Shown: one piece after another, positions 28,955 through 36,948 of the stretch
Numbering within the stretch: position 1 is the stretch's first letter
How the letters are laid out: the number at the start of each line of letters is the position of its first letter
Assembly: GCF_900156745.1 (NCBI RefSeq)
Contig: NZ_LT707065.1
Location: 1,054,001 to 1,118,000 of the forward strand
Length of the DNA stretch: 64,000 nucleotides
Direction of reading: 5' to 3'
From: Achromobacter sp. MFA1 R4
GTDB lineage: Bacteria; Pseudomonadota; Gammaproteobacteria; Burkholderiales; Burkholderiaceae_B
The notes under the pieces: model-generated
Databases searched by the model: none
What the model saw: the letters and a program-made list of their open reading frames with translations, nothing else
Told to the model about the DNA's origin: nothing
Made by a program: the position numbers and the translations under genes

Positions 28955-29908
28955 ATGAGCAAGCAATTCGCCTCGCACGCGGACCTGGACGACAAGGTCG
29001 TCTCGTTCGAAAAGCTGTCCGACAACGCCTACGCCTACACGGCCGAAGGCGATCCCAACACGGGCGTGATCATCGGCGACGAGGCCGTCATGGTGATCGA
29101 CACCCAGGCGACCCCCGTCATGGCGCAGGACGTGATCCGCCGCATCCGCGAAGTCACCGACAAGCCCATCAAGTACATCCTGCTGTCGCACTACCACGCC
29201 GTGCGCGTGTTCGGCGCGTCGGCCTACAACGCCCAGGAAATCCTGGCCAGCCGCGACACCTACGACCTCATCGCCGAACGCGGCGAGCAGGACAAGGCCA
29301 GCGAGATCGGCCGCTTTCCGCGTCTGTTCCGCAACGCCGAGTCGATTCCGCCGGGCCTGGTCTGGCCGACCATGACGTTCAAGGGCGAAATGACGGTCAA
29401 CCTGGGCAACCTGGAAGTCAAGCTGCTGCAGGTCGGCCGCGGGCACACCAAGGGCGACACCATCGCCTGGCTGCCCGAGCAGAAGATCCTGTTCGCCGGC
29501 GACCTGGTGGAATACCAGTCCACGCCCTACTGCGGCGACGCCTACTTCCGCGACTGGCCCACCACGCTGGACGCGCTGTCGGGCTTTGAAGCCGAAAAAA
29601 TGGTGCCCGGCCGCGGCCCGGCGCTGAAGAACGCCACCGAAGTGCGCCAGGGCCTGGCCGGCACGCGCGCCTTCCTGACCGACCTGTACGGCGCCGTGAA
29701 CCGCGGCGTGGCCGAAGGCAAGGATCTGAAGACGATCTACCGCGAGGTCTACGACTTCATGAAGCCGCGCTACAGCGACTGGGTGATCTTCGACCACTGC
29801 ATGCCGTTCGACGTGTCGCGCGCCTATGACGAGGCCACCGGCTACACCGATCCGCGCATCTGGACCGACAAGCGCGACCTGGAGATGTGGGCCCAGCTCG
29901 AAGGCTGA
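28955..29908 (+). CDS. MBL-fold metallohydrolase-like protein with altered metal site
   Basis: The 317-residue metallo-beta-lactamase-fold protein keeps H79 and H81 of the HxHxDH motif, but the following DH is V83-R84 (LSHYHAVRVFG). Later ligands H164 (GRGHTKGD) and D183 (LFAGDLVEY) are present. One metal site is therefore probably lost. It is the first gene of the cluster with the flavin monooxygenase and comes after a strong promoter and GGAAGGAG ribosome site. Its reaction is unknown; cleaving an intermediate or thioester of the aromatic pathway is a guess. Confidence 0.85.
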   Translation: MSKQFASHADLDDKVVSFEKLSDNAYAYTAEGDPNTGVIIGDEAVMVIDTQATPVMAQDVIRRIREVTDKPIKYILLSHYHAVRVFGASAYNAQEILASRDTYDLIAERGEQDKASEIGRFPRLFRNAESIPPGLVWPTMTFKGEMTVNLGNLEVKLLQVGRGHTKGDTIAWLPEQKILFAGDLVEYQSTPYCGDAYFRDWPTTLDALSGFEAEKMVPGRGPALKNATEVRQGLAGTRAFLTDLYGAVNRGVAEGKDLKTIYREVYDFMKPRYSDWVIFDHCMPFDVSRAYDEATGYTDPRIWTDKRDLEMWAQLEG

Positions 29909-29940
29909 TCCCCGGGGCGCCCCGCCCTGCCTGCAAGAAC

Positions 29941-29975
29941 CGGACACGCGCGCCCAGCGCGGCGCAGCGTGTCCG
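29941..29975 (+). other. Intra-operon hairpin before the monooxygenase gene
   Basis: CGGACACGC and GCGTGTCCG form a 9-bp stem around a GC-rich loop that can itself fold. What follows on the plus strand is A-rich, so this is not a standard terminator. It may stabilise the upstream mRNA or set the ratio of the two products. Confidence 0.45.
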
Positions 29976-30010
29976 CATAAATAAAAAAATGACCCACACA
30001 GGAGACAACC

Positions 30011-31690
30011 GTGGGAGACATCGATTTTCAGGCGATGGAGTTCGCCTATGAGAAACACGCGGACCAGACCGCCAGCGAACTGGCGCGCCATCGGGTCGTG
30101 GTGGTGGGCGCCGGCCCGGTCGGCCTGACCACCGCGCTGGACCTGGCGCGCCAGGGCGTGCATGTGGTGGTGCTGGACGACGACTGCCGCCTGTCCACCG
30201 GCTCGCGCGCCATCTGCTTTTCCAAGCGCACCCTCGAAATCTGGGACCGTCTGGGCGTGGGCCAGCGCATGATCGACAAGGGCGTGTCGTGGAACGTCGG
30301 CAAGGTGTTCTTCCGCGAACAGGAGGTCTGGCGCTTCGACCTGCTGCCCGAGCCCGGCCACCGGCGCCCGGCGTTCATCAACCTGCAGCAGTATTACGCG
30401 GAAGGCTATCTGTACGAGCAGGTCCGCCAGCAACCCGACATCGACCTGCGTTGGAAGAACAAAGTCGCCGGCGTCGTGCAGGGCGACGATGGCGTAACGC
30501 TGACCGTCGAAACGCCCGAAGGCCCCTACACCCTGCATGCCGACTGGCTGATCGCCTGCGACGGCGCGCGTTCGCCGGTGCGCAAGCTGATCGGCCAGGA
30601 AAGCCATGGCCGCATCTTCCGCGACCGCTTCCTGATCGCCGACGTCAAGATGACGGCCGATTTTCCTTCCGAACGCTGGTTCTGGTTCGACCCGCCCTTT
30701 CACCCGAACCAGTCCGTGCTGCTGCACCGCCAGCCGGACAACGTATGGCGCATCGACTTCCAGCTGGGCTGGAACGCCGACCCCGTCGAGGCCGTCAAGC
30801 CCGAGAACGTGCTGCCGCGGATCCGCGCGCTGCTGGGCCCGGACGCGCAGTTCGAGCTGGAATGGGTCAGCGTGTACACCTTTGCGTGCGAGCGCATGGA
30901 CAAGTTCCGGCACGGCCGCATCGTGTTCGCGGGCGATGCCGCGCACCGCGTGTCGCCGTTCGGCGCGCGTGGCGCCAACAGCGGCGTGCAGGACGCCGAG
31001 AACCTGGCCTGGAAGCTCAAGCTCGTGCTGGCGGGCCTGGCGCCCGACACGCTGATCGACAGCTACGGCGCCGAACGCGAGTTCGCGGCCGACGAGAACA
31101 TCCTCAACTCCTCACGCGCCACCGATTTCATCACGCCCAAGAGCGACATCAGCCGCAGCTTCCGCAACGCGGTGCTCAACCTGGCCAAGGACCACGCTTT
31201 CGCGCGATCGCTCGTCAACAGCGGCCGCCTGTCGCTGCCGGCCACGTATGCGTCGTCCCCGCTGAACACGCCGGACGCCGATGCCTTCACCGGCCGCATG
31301 GTGCCCGGCGCGGTGGCCCTGGATGCGCCGGTGCAGGCCCGGGGCGAGCCGGGCTGGTGGCTGTCGCAGCTGGATGGCGGGTTCGTGCTGGCGCTGTTCT
31401 GCCTGGACGCGCTGCCGGACCGCGCCACGCTGCAGGCGCTGCAGGCCCTGCGCATGGCGCCCGTCCCGATCAAGGCGGTGCTGGTGGCCGGCGCGCAGAC
31501 CGACGTGTCCGAAGCGCCCGCGGACCTGGCCGTGGTCCGGGACGACGAAGGCCTGCTTGCCAAACGCTACGACGCGCAGGGCGGCACCGCCTACCTGATC
31601 CGTCCCGACCAGCACATTGCCGCGCGCTGGCGCGCCTTCAACCCCGAAGCCGTTGCCGCCGCCGTCCACCGCGCGACGGGCCGCGCGTGA
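30011..31690 (+). CDS. FAD-dependent aromatic monooxygenase (MhpA/MhaA-like)
   Basis: The 559-residue class A flavoprotein hydroxylase has the FAD dinucleotide motif GAGPVG near residue 35, the DG motif ACDGARSPVRK and the GD motif FAGDAAHRVSPFGARGANSG. The C-terminal thioredoxin-like domain is that of the PheA/TfdB group. It starts at GTG with AGGAGA upstream. The next gene is a DUF2783 protein and hmgA/fahA are close, so the likely product is homogentisate. The match to known biology is 3-hydroxyphenylacetate 6-hydroxylase MhaA of Pseudomonas putida, which needs a small partner, MhaB. 3-(3-hydroxyphenyl)propionate hydroxylase is the alternative. Confidence 0.85.
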   Translation: MGDIDFQAMEFAYEKHADQTASELARHRVVVVGAGPVGLTTALDLARQGVHVVVLDDDCRLSTGSRAICFSKRTLEIWDRLGVGQRMIDKGVSWNVGKVFFREQEVWRFDLLPEPGHRRPAFINLQQYYAEGYLYEQVRQQPDIDLRWKNKVAGVVQGDDGVTLTVETPEGPYTLHADWLIACDGARSPVRKLIGQESHGRIFRDRFLIADVKMTADFPSERWFWFDPPFHPNQSVLLHRQPDNVWRIDFQLGWNADPVEAVKPENVLPRIRALLGPDAQFELEWVSVYTFACERMDKFRHGRIVFAGDAAHRVSPFGARGANSGVQDAENLAWKLKLVLAGLAPDTLIDSYGAEREFAADENILNSSRATDFITPKSDISRSFRNAVLNLAKDHAFARSLVNSGRLSLPATYASSPLNTPDADAFTGRMVPGAVALDAPVQARGEPGWWLSQLDGGFVLALFCLDALPDRATLQALQALRMAPVPIKAVLVAGAQTDVSEAPADLAVVRDDEGLLAKRYDAQGGTAYLIRPDQHIAARWRAFNPEAVAAAVHRATGRA

Positions 31691-31707
31691 ATCCGGAGGC
31701 CTTCCCC

Positions 31708-31908
31708 ATGCTTATCACCGAAACCAACCTGGGCGCGCCGGACGACTTCTACGAAGCGCTGATCGACGCCCACCGCGACCTGTCGAACGAACAGAGCCAG
31801 GAGCTGAACGCCGCGCTGATCCTGTTGCTGGCGAACCACCTGGGCGACCTGGCCCTGCTGAAGGAAGCCCTGCGTCATGCGCGCGCTTCCGTGACGCAGG
31901 CTGCCTGA
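31708..31908 (+). CDS. DUF2783 small protein, candidate coupling subunit
   Basis: The 66-residue acidic, helical protein (MLITETNLGAPDDFYEALIDAH...) belongs to the DUF2783 family. GGAGG eight bases before the ATG supports this start; a GTG at 31687 overlapping the monooxygenase stop codon is less likely. It sits directly after the flavin monooxygenase gene. P. putida MhaA works with a small coupling protein, MhaB, and this gene has the right size and position for that job. That assignment is inference. Confidence 0.75.
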   Translation: MLITETNLGAPDDFYEALIDAHRDLSNEQSQELNAALILLLANHLGDLALLKEALRHARASVTQAA

Positions 31909-31937
31909 CGCGCCCAGGCCGCGGCCGCGCGCCGCGT

Positions 31938-32846
31938 TCAGGACCCGACCGCGAAGGTGTTGACGATCAGGGCGCGCAGCCATTGGTTGCCGCCATCGCG
32001 GTCCACCCTGCGCTGCCAGTACATATTCGTCTGCAGCGCGGGCACCTTCAGCGGCGGCGTCATGAAGCGCAGGCCGAACGGGGCGGCGGCGCTGGCCGCC
32101 AGCTTTTCCGGCACGGTAGCCAGCAGGTCCGTCGCGCTGACGATGTAGGGCACCGCCGAAAAATGCGGCACGCTGAAATGGTCGGCCAGTTCCACGCCGG
32201 CCCGATCCATCGACTGGTTGACCTGCCCATAGGGCGCGGCGCGCGACACGATCAGATGGCGTTCCGCCCGGAACGCCTTGATGCCCATGCCGGCGTGCGC
32301 GGTGGGATGGGCCTGGCGGAACAGCGTGGCATAGCCCTGCCTGAACAGCATCCGCTGCAGCGTGCCCGCCCCCATGTCGTCGAACGCGCCGATCGCCAGG
32401 TCGACGCGGCCCGACTCCATCTCGCGCGGCAGGTCCGGCCCCAACACCCGCACCGAGTCGATGCGCACCTGCGGCGCCCTTTGCACGCAGACTTCCATCA
32501 GGCGGGGCATGAAGTGGATCTCGCCGACATCCGTCATGGCGACGCGAAAGCGCCGGCTGCTGGTGGCCGCGTCGAACACGTCCTGGTCCCGCAGCGCCTG
32601 CGACAGCATCCCCAGCGCCTCGCTGACCGGCCCGGCCAGGCGCTGGGCGCGCGGTGTCGGCAGCATGCCCTGGCCGGTGCGCACGAAGAGTTCGTCCCCG
32701 AACGCCGCCCGCAGGCGGCGCAGCGCATTGCTGACGGCGGGCTGCGACAGGTCCATGCGCCGGGCCACGGCCGACAGGTTGCGGTCTTCCAGCAAGTGCT
32801 GGAACAGCAGCAACAGGTTCAGGTCCACATCACGCAACTCGGCCAC
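31938..32846 (-). CDS. LysR-family transcriptional regulator
   Basis: The 302-residue regulator has an N-terminal helix-turn-helix (LEDRNLSAVARRMDLSQPAVSNALRRLR) and a C-terminal substrate-binding domain. It starts with GTG. It is transcribed away from hmgA and towards the monooxygenase cluster, so it lies between the two catabolic operons and is the natural regulator of both, probably responding to an aromatic acid or to homogentisate. The inverted repeat at 32874-32884 could be its site. Confidence 0.92.
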   Translation of the reverse strand: MAELRDVDLNLLLLFQHLLEDRNLSAVARRMDLSQPAVSNALRRLRAAFGDELFVRTGQGMLPTPRAQRLAGPVSEALGMLSQALRDQDVFDAATSSRRFRVAMTDVGEIHFMPRLMEVCVQRAPQVRIDSVRVLGPDLPREMESGRVDLAIGAFDDMGAGTLQRMLFRQGYATLFRQAHPTAHAGMGIKAFRAERHLIVSRAAPYGQVNQSMDRAGVELADHFSVPHFSAVPYIVSATDLLATVPEKLAASAAAPFGLRFMTPPLKVPALQTNMYWQRRVDRDGGNQWLRALIVNTFAVGS

Positions 32847-32873
32847 AGGCGCCCCCCACTATTCACAAAATTT

Positions 32874-32884
32874 ATAGTCGCTAT
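32874..32884. promoter_or_regulatory. Possible LysR site between lysR and hmgA
   Basis: ATAG-N3-CTAT in an AT-rich patch of the 165-base divergent region. A LysR-type T-N11-A match spans 32871-32883. No consensus sigma-70 promoter for hmgA is evident, as expected for an activated promoter. Confidence 0.4.
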
Positions 32885-33011
32885 TTTTGCATTCCCGTAG
32901 CCGCAAGAGGGATTTTTTCCGAAAATGGCATATCGGCCTGGGACACGCCCGTCCCGCCAACCACGCCAGGCCGCGCGGCCAAGCACCGCGCACGCCGCCC
33001 AGGAGGATTCC

Positions 33012-34310
33012 ATGGAACTGCAATATCAGACCGGCTTCGGCAACGAATGCGCGACCGAGGCCCTGCCCGGCGCCCTGCCCGTGGGCCGCAATTCGCCGCA
33101 GCAATGCCCGTATGGCCTGTATGCCGAACAGCTGTCCGGCACCGCCTTTACCGCCCCGCGCGCCGAGAACCGCCGCTCCTGGCTCTACCGGATCCGCCCG
33201 GGTGCCCAGCACAAGCCGTTTGAAGCCTTCGATGGCGCGACGGGTTGGCTGAGCACCTTCGGCCACGGCCCGGTCACGCCGAACCAGCTGCGCTGGAGCC
33301 CGATGCCGATCCCCGACGCCCCCACCGACTTCCTGGAAGGCGTGAAGACCTGGGGCGGCAACGGCGGGCCCGACGAACAGGGCGGCGTGGGCATCCACCT
33401 GTACGCCGCCAATCGCTCGATGCAGGGCCGCTACTTCTATAACGCCGACGGCGAGCTGCTGCTGGTCCCGCAGCAGGGGCGCCTGCGCCTGGCCACCGAA
33501 CTGGGCCTCATCGACCTGGAACCGCTGGAAATCGCCGTCATCCCCCGCGGCGTGCGCTTCCGCGTGGAACTGCTGGATGGCGTCGCGCGCGGCTACATGC
33601 TTGAGAACTTCGGCGCGGCCCTGCGCCTGCCCGAACTGGGTCCGATCGGCTCGAACTGCCTGGCCAACGCGCGCGATTTCAAGTCGCCGGTGGCCTGGTA
33701 CGAAGATGTGGAAGGCGATTTCGAGCTGATCGCCAAGTTCACGGGCGGCTTCTGGCGCGCCTCGATCGACCATTCGCCGCTGAACGTGGTGGCATGGCAC
33801 GGCACGCATGCCCCCTACAAGTACGACCTGCGCAACTTCAATACCGTGGGGTCGATCAGCTTCGACCATCCCGATCCCTCGATCTTCACGGTCCTGACCG
33901 CGCCGTCCGACACGCCGGGGACGGCCAACATGGACTTCGCGATCTTCCCGCCGCGCATCCTGGCCATGGAGAACACGTTCCGTCCGCCCTGGTTCCACCG
34001 CAACATCGCCAGCGAATTCATGGGCCTGATCCAGGGCGTGTACGACGCCAAGGCCGACGGATTCGCACCGGGCGGCGCCAGCCTGCACAACTGCATGAGC
34101 GGGCACGGCCCGGACGCGGAGACCTTCGAAAAGGCTTCCCATGCGGACACCAGCAAGGCGCACTACATCCGCGACACGATGGCGTTCATGTTCGAGACCC
34201 GCCGCGTCATCCGCCCGACGGAACAGGCGCTGTCATCGGTAGAATTGCAGGGCGACTATTACCGGTGCTGGCAGGGCATCGCAAAACATTTCGATCCCAA
34301 GAAGGCGTGA
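33012..34310 (+). CDS. hmgA: Homogentisate 1,2-dioxygenase
   Basis: Iron-dependent ring cleavage of homogentisate to maleylacetoacetate. The 432-residue protein starts [17 protein letters not shown], as in its relatives, after an AGGAGG ribosome site. Iron-ligand regions are seen in the C-terminal half: [14 protein letters not shown] (His and Glu) and a later His in [11 protein letters not shown]. fahA follows after 136 bases. It is divergent from the LysR gene. Confidence 0.97.
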   Translation: MELQYQTGFGNECATEALPGALPVGRNSPQQCPYGLYAEQLSGTAFTAPRAENRRSWLYRIRPGAQHKPFEAFDGATGWLSTFGHGPVTPNQLRWSPMPIPDAPTDFLEGVKTWGGNGGPDEQGGVGIHLYAANRSMQGRYFYNADGELLLVPQQGRLRLATELGLIDLEPLEIAVIPRGVRFRVELLDGVARGYMLENFGAALRLPELGPIGSNCLANARDFKSPVAWYEDVEGDFELIAKFTGGFWRASIDHSPLNVVAWHGTHAPYKYDLRNFNTVGSISFDHPDPSIFTVLTAPSDTPGTANMDFAIFPPRILAMENTFRPPWFHRNIASEFMGLIQGVYDAKADGFAPGGASLHNCMSGHGPDAETFEKASHADTSKAHYIRDTMAFMFETRRVIRPTEQALSSVELQGDYYRCWQGIAKHFDPKKA

Positions 34311-34336
34311 CGCGCCCGCGTCCGCCTTCCCCGCCG

Positions 34337-34364
34337 GCGGCGATGCGCGCAAGCGCATCGCCGC
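34337..34364 (+). terminator. Perfect 12-bp hairpin with GCAA loop between hmgA and fahA
   Basis: GCGGCGATGCGC, GCAA, GCGCATCGCCGC is followed by TTGGCGTTTG. The stem lies 26 bases after the hmgA stop codon. The weak U-tract suggests partial termination or mRNA stabilisation rather than a full stop. Confidence 0.55.
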
Positions 34365-34446
34365 TTGGCGTTTGATTCATCCGGCGCCAGATCGGCCCGC
34401 GCGCCGGGCCAGCCCCTCATAAACACACTGAAAGAGACACGCAGCC

Positions 34447-35766
34447 ATGACCACCGCGATCAACGAAACCCACGACCCGTCCTTGAAGAGCTGGCTTGCC
34501 AGCGCCAATGCGGACGCATCGGATTTCCCCGTCCAGAACCTGCCCTACGCCTCGTTCCGCCGCAAGGGCACGCAGGAATCCTTCCGCCCTGGCGTGGCCA
34601 TCGGCGACCAGATCCTGGACCTGGCCGCCCTGGCTGCCCAGAAGCCGTTCGAGGGCCTGGCCGCCGAAGCCCTGGCCGCGTGCGCCACCGACAGCCTGAA
34701 TGCGCTGATGGCCCTGGGCCAGCCGCACTGGAGCGCCTTGCGCCTGGCCCTGTCGCGCGCGCTGCGCGAAGGGGCTGCGCTGCGCGCCACGGTCGAGCCG
34801 CTGCTGGTCGCGCAGGCCGACGCCGAATACACCACGCCCGCCCGCATCGGCGACTACACCGACTTCTACATTTCGGTGCACCACGCCACCGCCGTGGGCA
34901 AGCAGTTCCGTCCCGACAACCCCCTGCTGCCCAACTACAAGTGGGTCCCGATCGGCTATCACGGCCGCGCCTCCAGCATCGGCGTCGACCAGAAGTTCCC
35001 GCGCCCCGTCGGCCAGACGCGTCCCGCCAATGAAGGCGAAGCACCCCAGTTCGGCCCCTGCGCCCGCCTGGACTATGAGCTGGAGCTGGGCATCTTCGTC
35101 GGCACGGGCAACGCCCAGGGCGAACGCATCGACCTGGCCGACGCAGACGCGCACGTGTTCGGGCTGTGCATCCTGAACGACTGGTCGGCGCGCGACATCC
35201 AGGCCTGGGAATACCAGCCGCTCGGTCCCTTCCTGTCGAAGAACTTCGCGTCCACGATCTCGCCGTGGATCGTCACGATGGAGGCGCTGGAGCCCTTCCG
35301 CACGCAATGGAATCGCGGCGCGGGCGAGCCGCAGCCCATGCCCTACCTCGCCTCCGACGCCAACCGGGCCAAGGGCGCGTACGACGTGCAGATGGAAGTG
35401 CTGATGACCACCGAGCAGTCCCGCGCCGCGGGCACGCCGCCGGCGAAGCTGTCGAGCAGCAATTTCCGCGATGCGTACTGGAACATCGCGCAGCTCATCA
35501 CGCACCACACCGTCAACGGCTGCAACCTGCAGCCGGGCGACATGCTGGGCACCGGCACGCTGTCGGGCCCGCGCCCCTCGGAAGCCGGTTCGCTGCTGGA
35601 GCTGAGCAATGGCGGCAAGTCCCCGTTCGACCTGCCCTGGGGCGAAAAGCGCACGTTCCTGCAGGACGGCGACCAGATCATCATCCGCGCCGAATGCGTG
35701 AAGGCGGGCTATCCGCGCATCGGCTTCGGCGAGTGTTCCGGCGTCGTGCTGCCGGCGCGCGTCTGA
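34447..35766 (+). CDS. fahA: Fumarylacetoacetase
   Basis: Last step of tyrosine/homogentisate degradation, giving fumarate and acetoacetate. The 439-residue protein has the active-site segments YISVHHATAVGKQFRP, NYKWVPIGYHGRAS, ELELGIFVG and LNDWSARDIQAWEYQPLG. AAAGAGA upstream of the ATG serves as ribosome site. A maleylacetoacetate isomerase gene, needed between HmgA and FahA, is not in the window. Confidence 0.97.
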   Translation: MTTAINETHDPSLKSWLASANADASDFPVQNLPYASFRRKGTQESFRPGVAIGDQILDLAALAAQKPFEGLAAEALAACATDSLNALMALGQPHWSALRLALSRALREGAALRATVEPLLVAQADAEYTTPARIGDYTDFYISVHHATAVGKQFRPDNPLLPNYKWVPIGYHGRASSIGVDQKFPRPVGQTRPANEGEAPQFGPCARLDYELELGIFVGTGNAQGERIDLADADAHVFGLCILNDWSARDIQAWEYQPLGPFLSKNFASTISPWIVTMEALEPFRTQWNRGAGEPQPMPYLASDANRAKGAYDVQMEVLMTTEQSRAAGTPPAKLSSSNFRDAYWNIAQLITHHTVNGCNLQPGDMLGTGTLSGPRPSEAGSLLELSNGGKSPFDLPWGEKRTFLQDGDQIIIRAECVKAGYPRIGFGECSGVVLPARV

Positions 35767-35797
35767 CGCCCCGCCGCCCGGAAATCCGCCAGGTCAG

Positions 35798-36817
35798 TTA
35801 GTTGGCCGGCGGGTTTCCGGCGCGCGCGATGAGCGCTTCGATCTCGTCGTCCTTGGCCTGCCACTGCTGGCCCAGCCATTGGTGGAACATGGTGCGAAAA
35901 GCCTTGTCGCGGGTGTAGTCGGCTTCGCAGAAGGCCGGCGGCACCGGCAACTGCCGCATGCGCACCACCACCTGGCCCGCGCGCCCGCAGGCAAAATCCC
36001 AGAAGCTGGGCGCGCCGTCCGGATAGGCGATGGTGACGTCGATCATCGACCGAAAGCGCGCGCCCATGGCGTTCAGCGACACCGCCAGCCCGCCCGCCTT
36101 GGGCTTGAGCAGATGACGGTAAGGCGAGCCCTGCGCATCGCGCTTGGCTTCGGAAAAGCGGGTGCCTTCGGCAAACACCATCACGCTGGTCGGCACCAGC
36201 GAAAACTTGGCGCAGGCGCGGCGCGCGGCCTCCTGGTCCTGCCGTCCCAGATCCGGATTCTTGCGCAACGCGGCTTTGCCGTGCCGCTTCATGAAGGGAA
36301 AGTCCAGCGCCCACCACGCCAGCCCGATCACGGGCACGTAGATGAGCTGTTGCTTGAGAAAGAACTTGAGCAGCGGGATGCGCCGGTTCAGCGCGTATTG
36401 CAGGACGAAGATGTCGACCCACGACTGGTGGTTGCAATTGACCAGATACCAGTCGGCATAGCGCAGGTCCTTGTTGCCCTGGATATCCCAGCCCTGGGGC
36501 TGGATGCGCACGAACCAGCCGGTATTGCAGGACACCCATGCCGTGGCGATGCCGTTGAGCACCGGATCGACGCGCCGCCGCACCGCCGCGAAAGGCAGCG
36601 CCAGCTTCAGGAGCGACATGGGAAACAGCAGCAGGCACCAGAACAGCGTGTTCGCGGCCAGCCAGACCGCGCTGAAGACGCCCGTGATCCATGCAAGCCG
36701 GCCGCGCGGCACCGGAATCGCCATGGGGCGGCGTGCGCGCGGCGCGCTGCCCTGGGCCTGAGTCAGAGTCGCCGGAGCGGCGCGGGAAGCTCCGGAGGAC
36801 GGGTTCGGCGTTGTCAT
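35798..36817 (-). CDS. Inner-membrane 1-acylglycerol-phosphate-type acyltransferase
   Basis: The 339-residue acyltransferase is of the PlsC superfamily, YihG-like. Motif I NHQSWVD carries the catalytic His-x4-Asp, motif III is FAEGTRF, and an N-terminal hydrophobic segment anchors it. About 35 residues of Ala/Ser/Arg-rich sequence precede the anchor. It probably esterifies lysophosphatidate. It is convergent with fahA and 124 bases downstream of the LTA-synthase-like gene, so both act on envelope lipids. Exact acyl preference is unknown. Confidence 0.9.
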   Translation of the reverse strand: MTTPNPSSGASRAAPATLTQAQGSAPRARRPMAIPVPRGRLAWITGVFSAVWLAANTLFWCLLLFPMSLLKLALPFAAVRRRVDPVLNGIATAWVSCNTGWFVRIQPQGWDIQGNKDLRYADWYLVNCNHQSWVDIFVLQYALNRRIPLLKFFLKQQLIYVPVIGLAWWALDFPFMKRHGKAALRKNPDLGRQDQEAARRACAKFSLVPTSVMVFAEGTRFSEAKRDAQGSPYRHLLKPKAGGLAVSLNAMGARFRSMIDVTIAYPDGAPSFWDFACGRAGQVVVRMRQLPVPPAFCEADYTRDKAFRTMFHQWLGQQWQAKDDEIEALIARAGNPPAN

Positions 36818-36913
36818 GGCCGCCAGTGTGCTATCGCCCCGCGAAATCCGGCTTGAGCAGGATCAAGGCGGCTGGCTGCGCCGGACGCGGCACATGGCGG
36901 CGGGGTCATGGCC

Positions 36914-36948
36914 AAGGTCACGGCCAAAGTCAAAGTCAAGGTCACGGC
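36914..36948. repeat. Imperfect hexamer tandem repeat
   Basis: Five or six hexamers related to AAGGTC/AAAGTC/ACGGCC. AAGGTCACGGC occurs at 36914 and 36938. It spans the stop codon of the LTA-synthase-like gene at 36942. Probably replication slippage. Confidence 0.5.

Noticed and set aside
29941-29975. Hairpin before the monooxygenase gene considered as a riboswitch or terminator
   Set aside because: No U-tract on the plus strand, no conserved riboswitch core seen; kept only as a hairpin.
28895-30946. 683-codon open frame opposite the MBL and monooxygenase genes
   Set aside because: Spans two clear plus-strand genes and their gap; amino acid content is typical of antisense shadow frames.
36914-36948. 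Hexamer repeat considered as a CRISPR-like or phase-variation tract
   Set aside because: Units are imperfect, without spacers, and lie at a gene's 3' end where slippage would have little effect.
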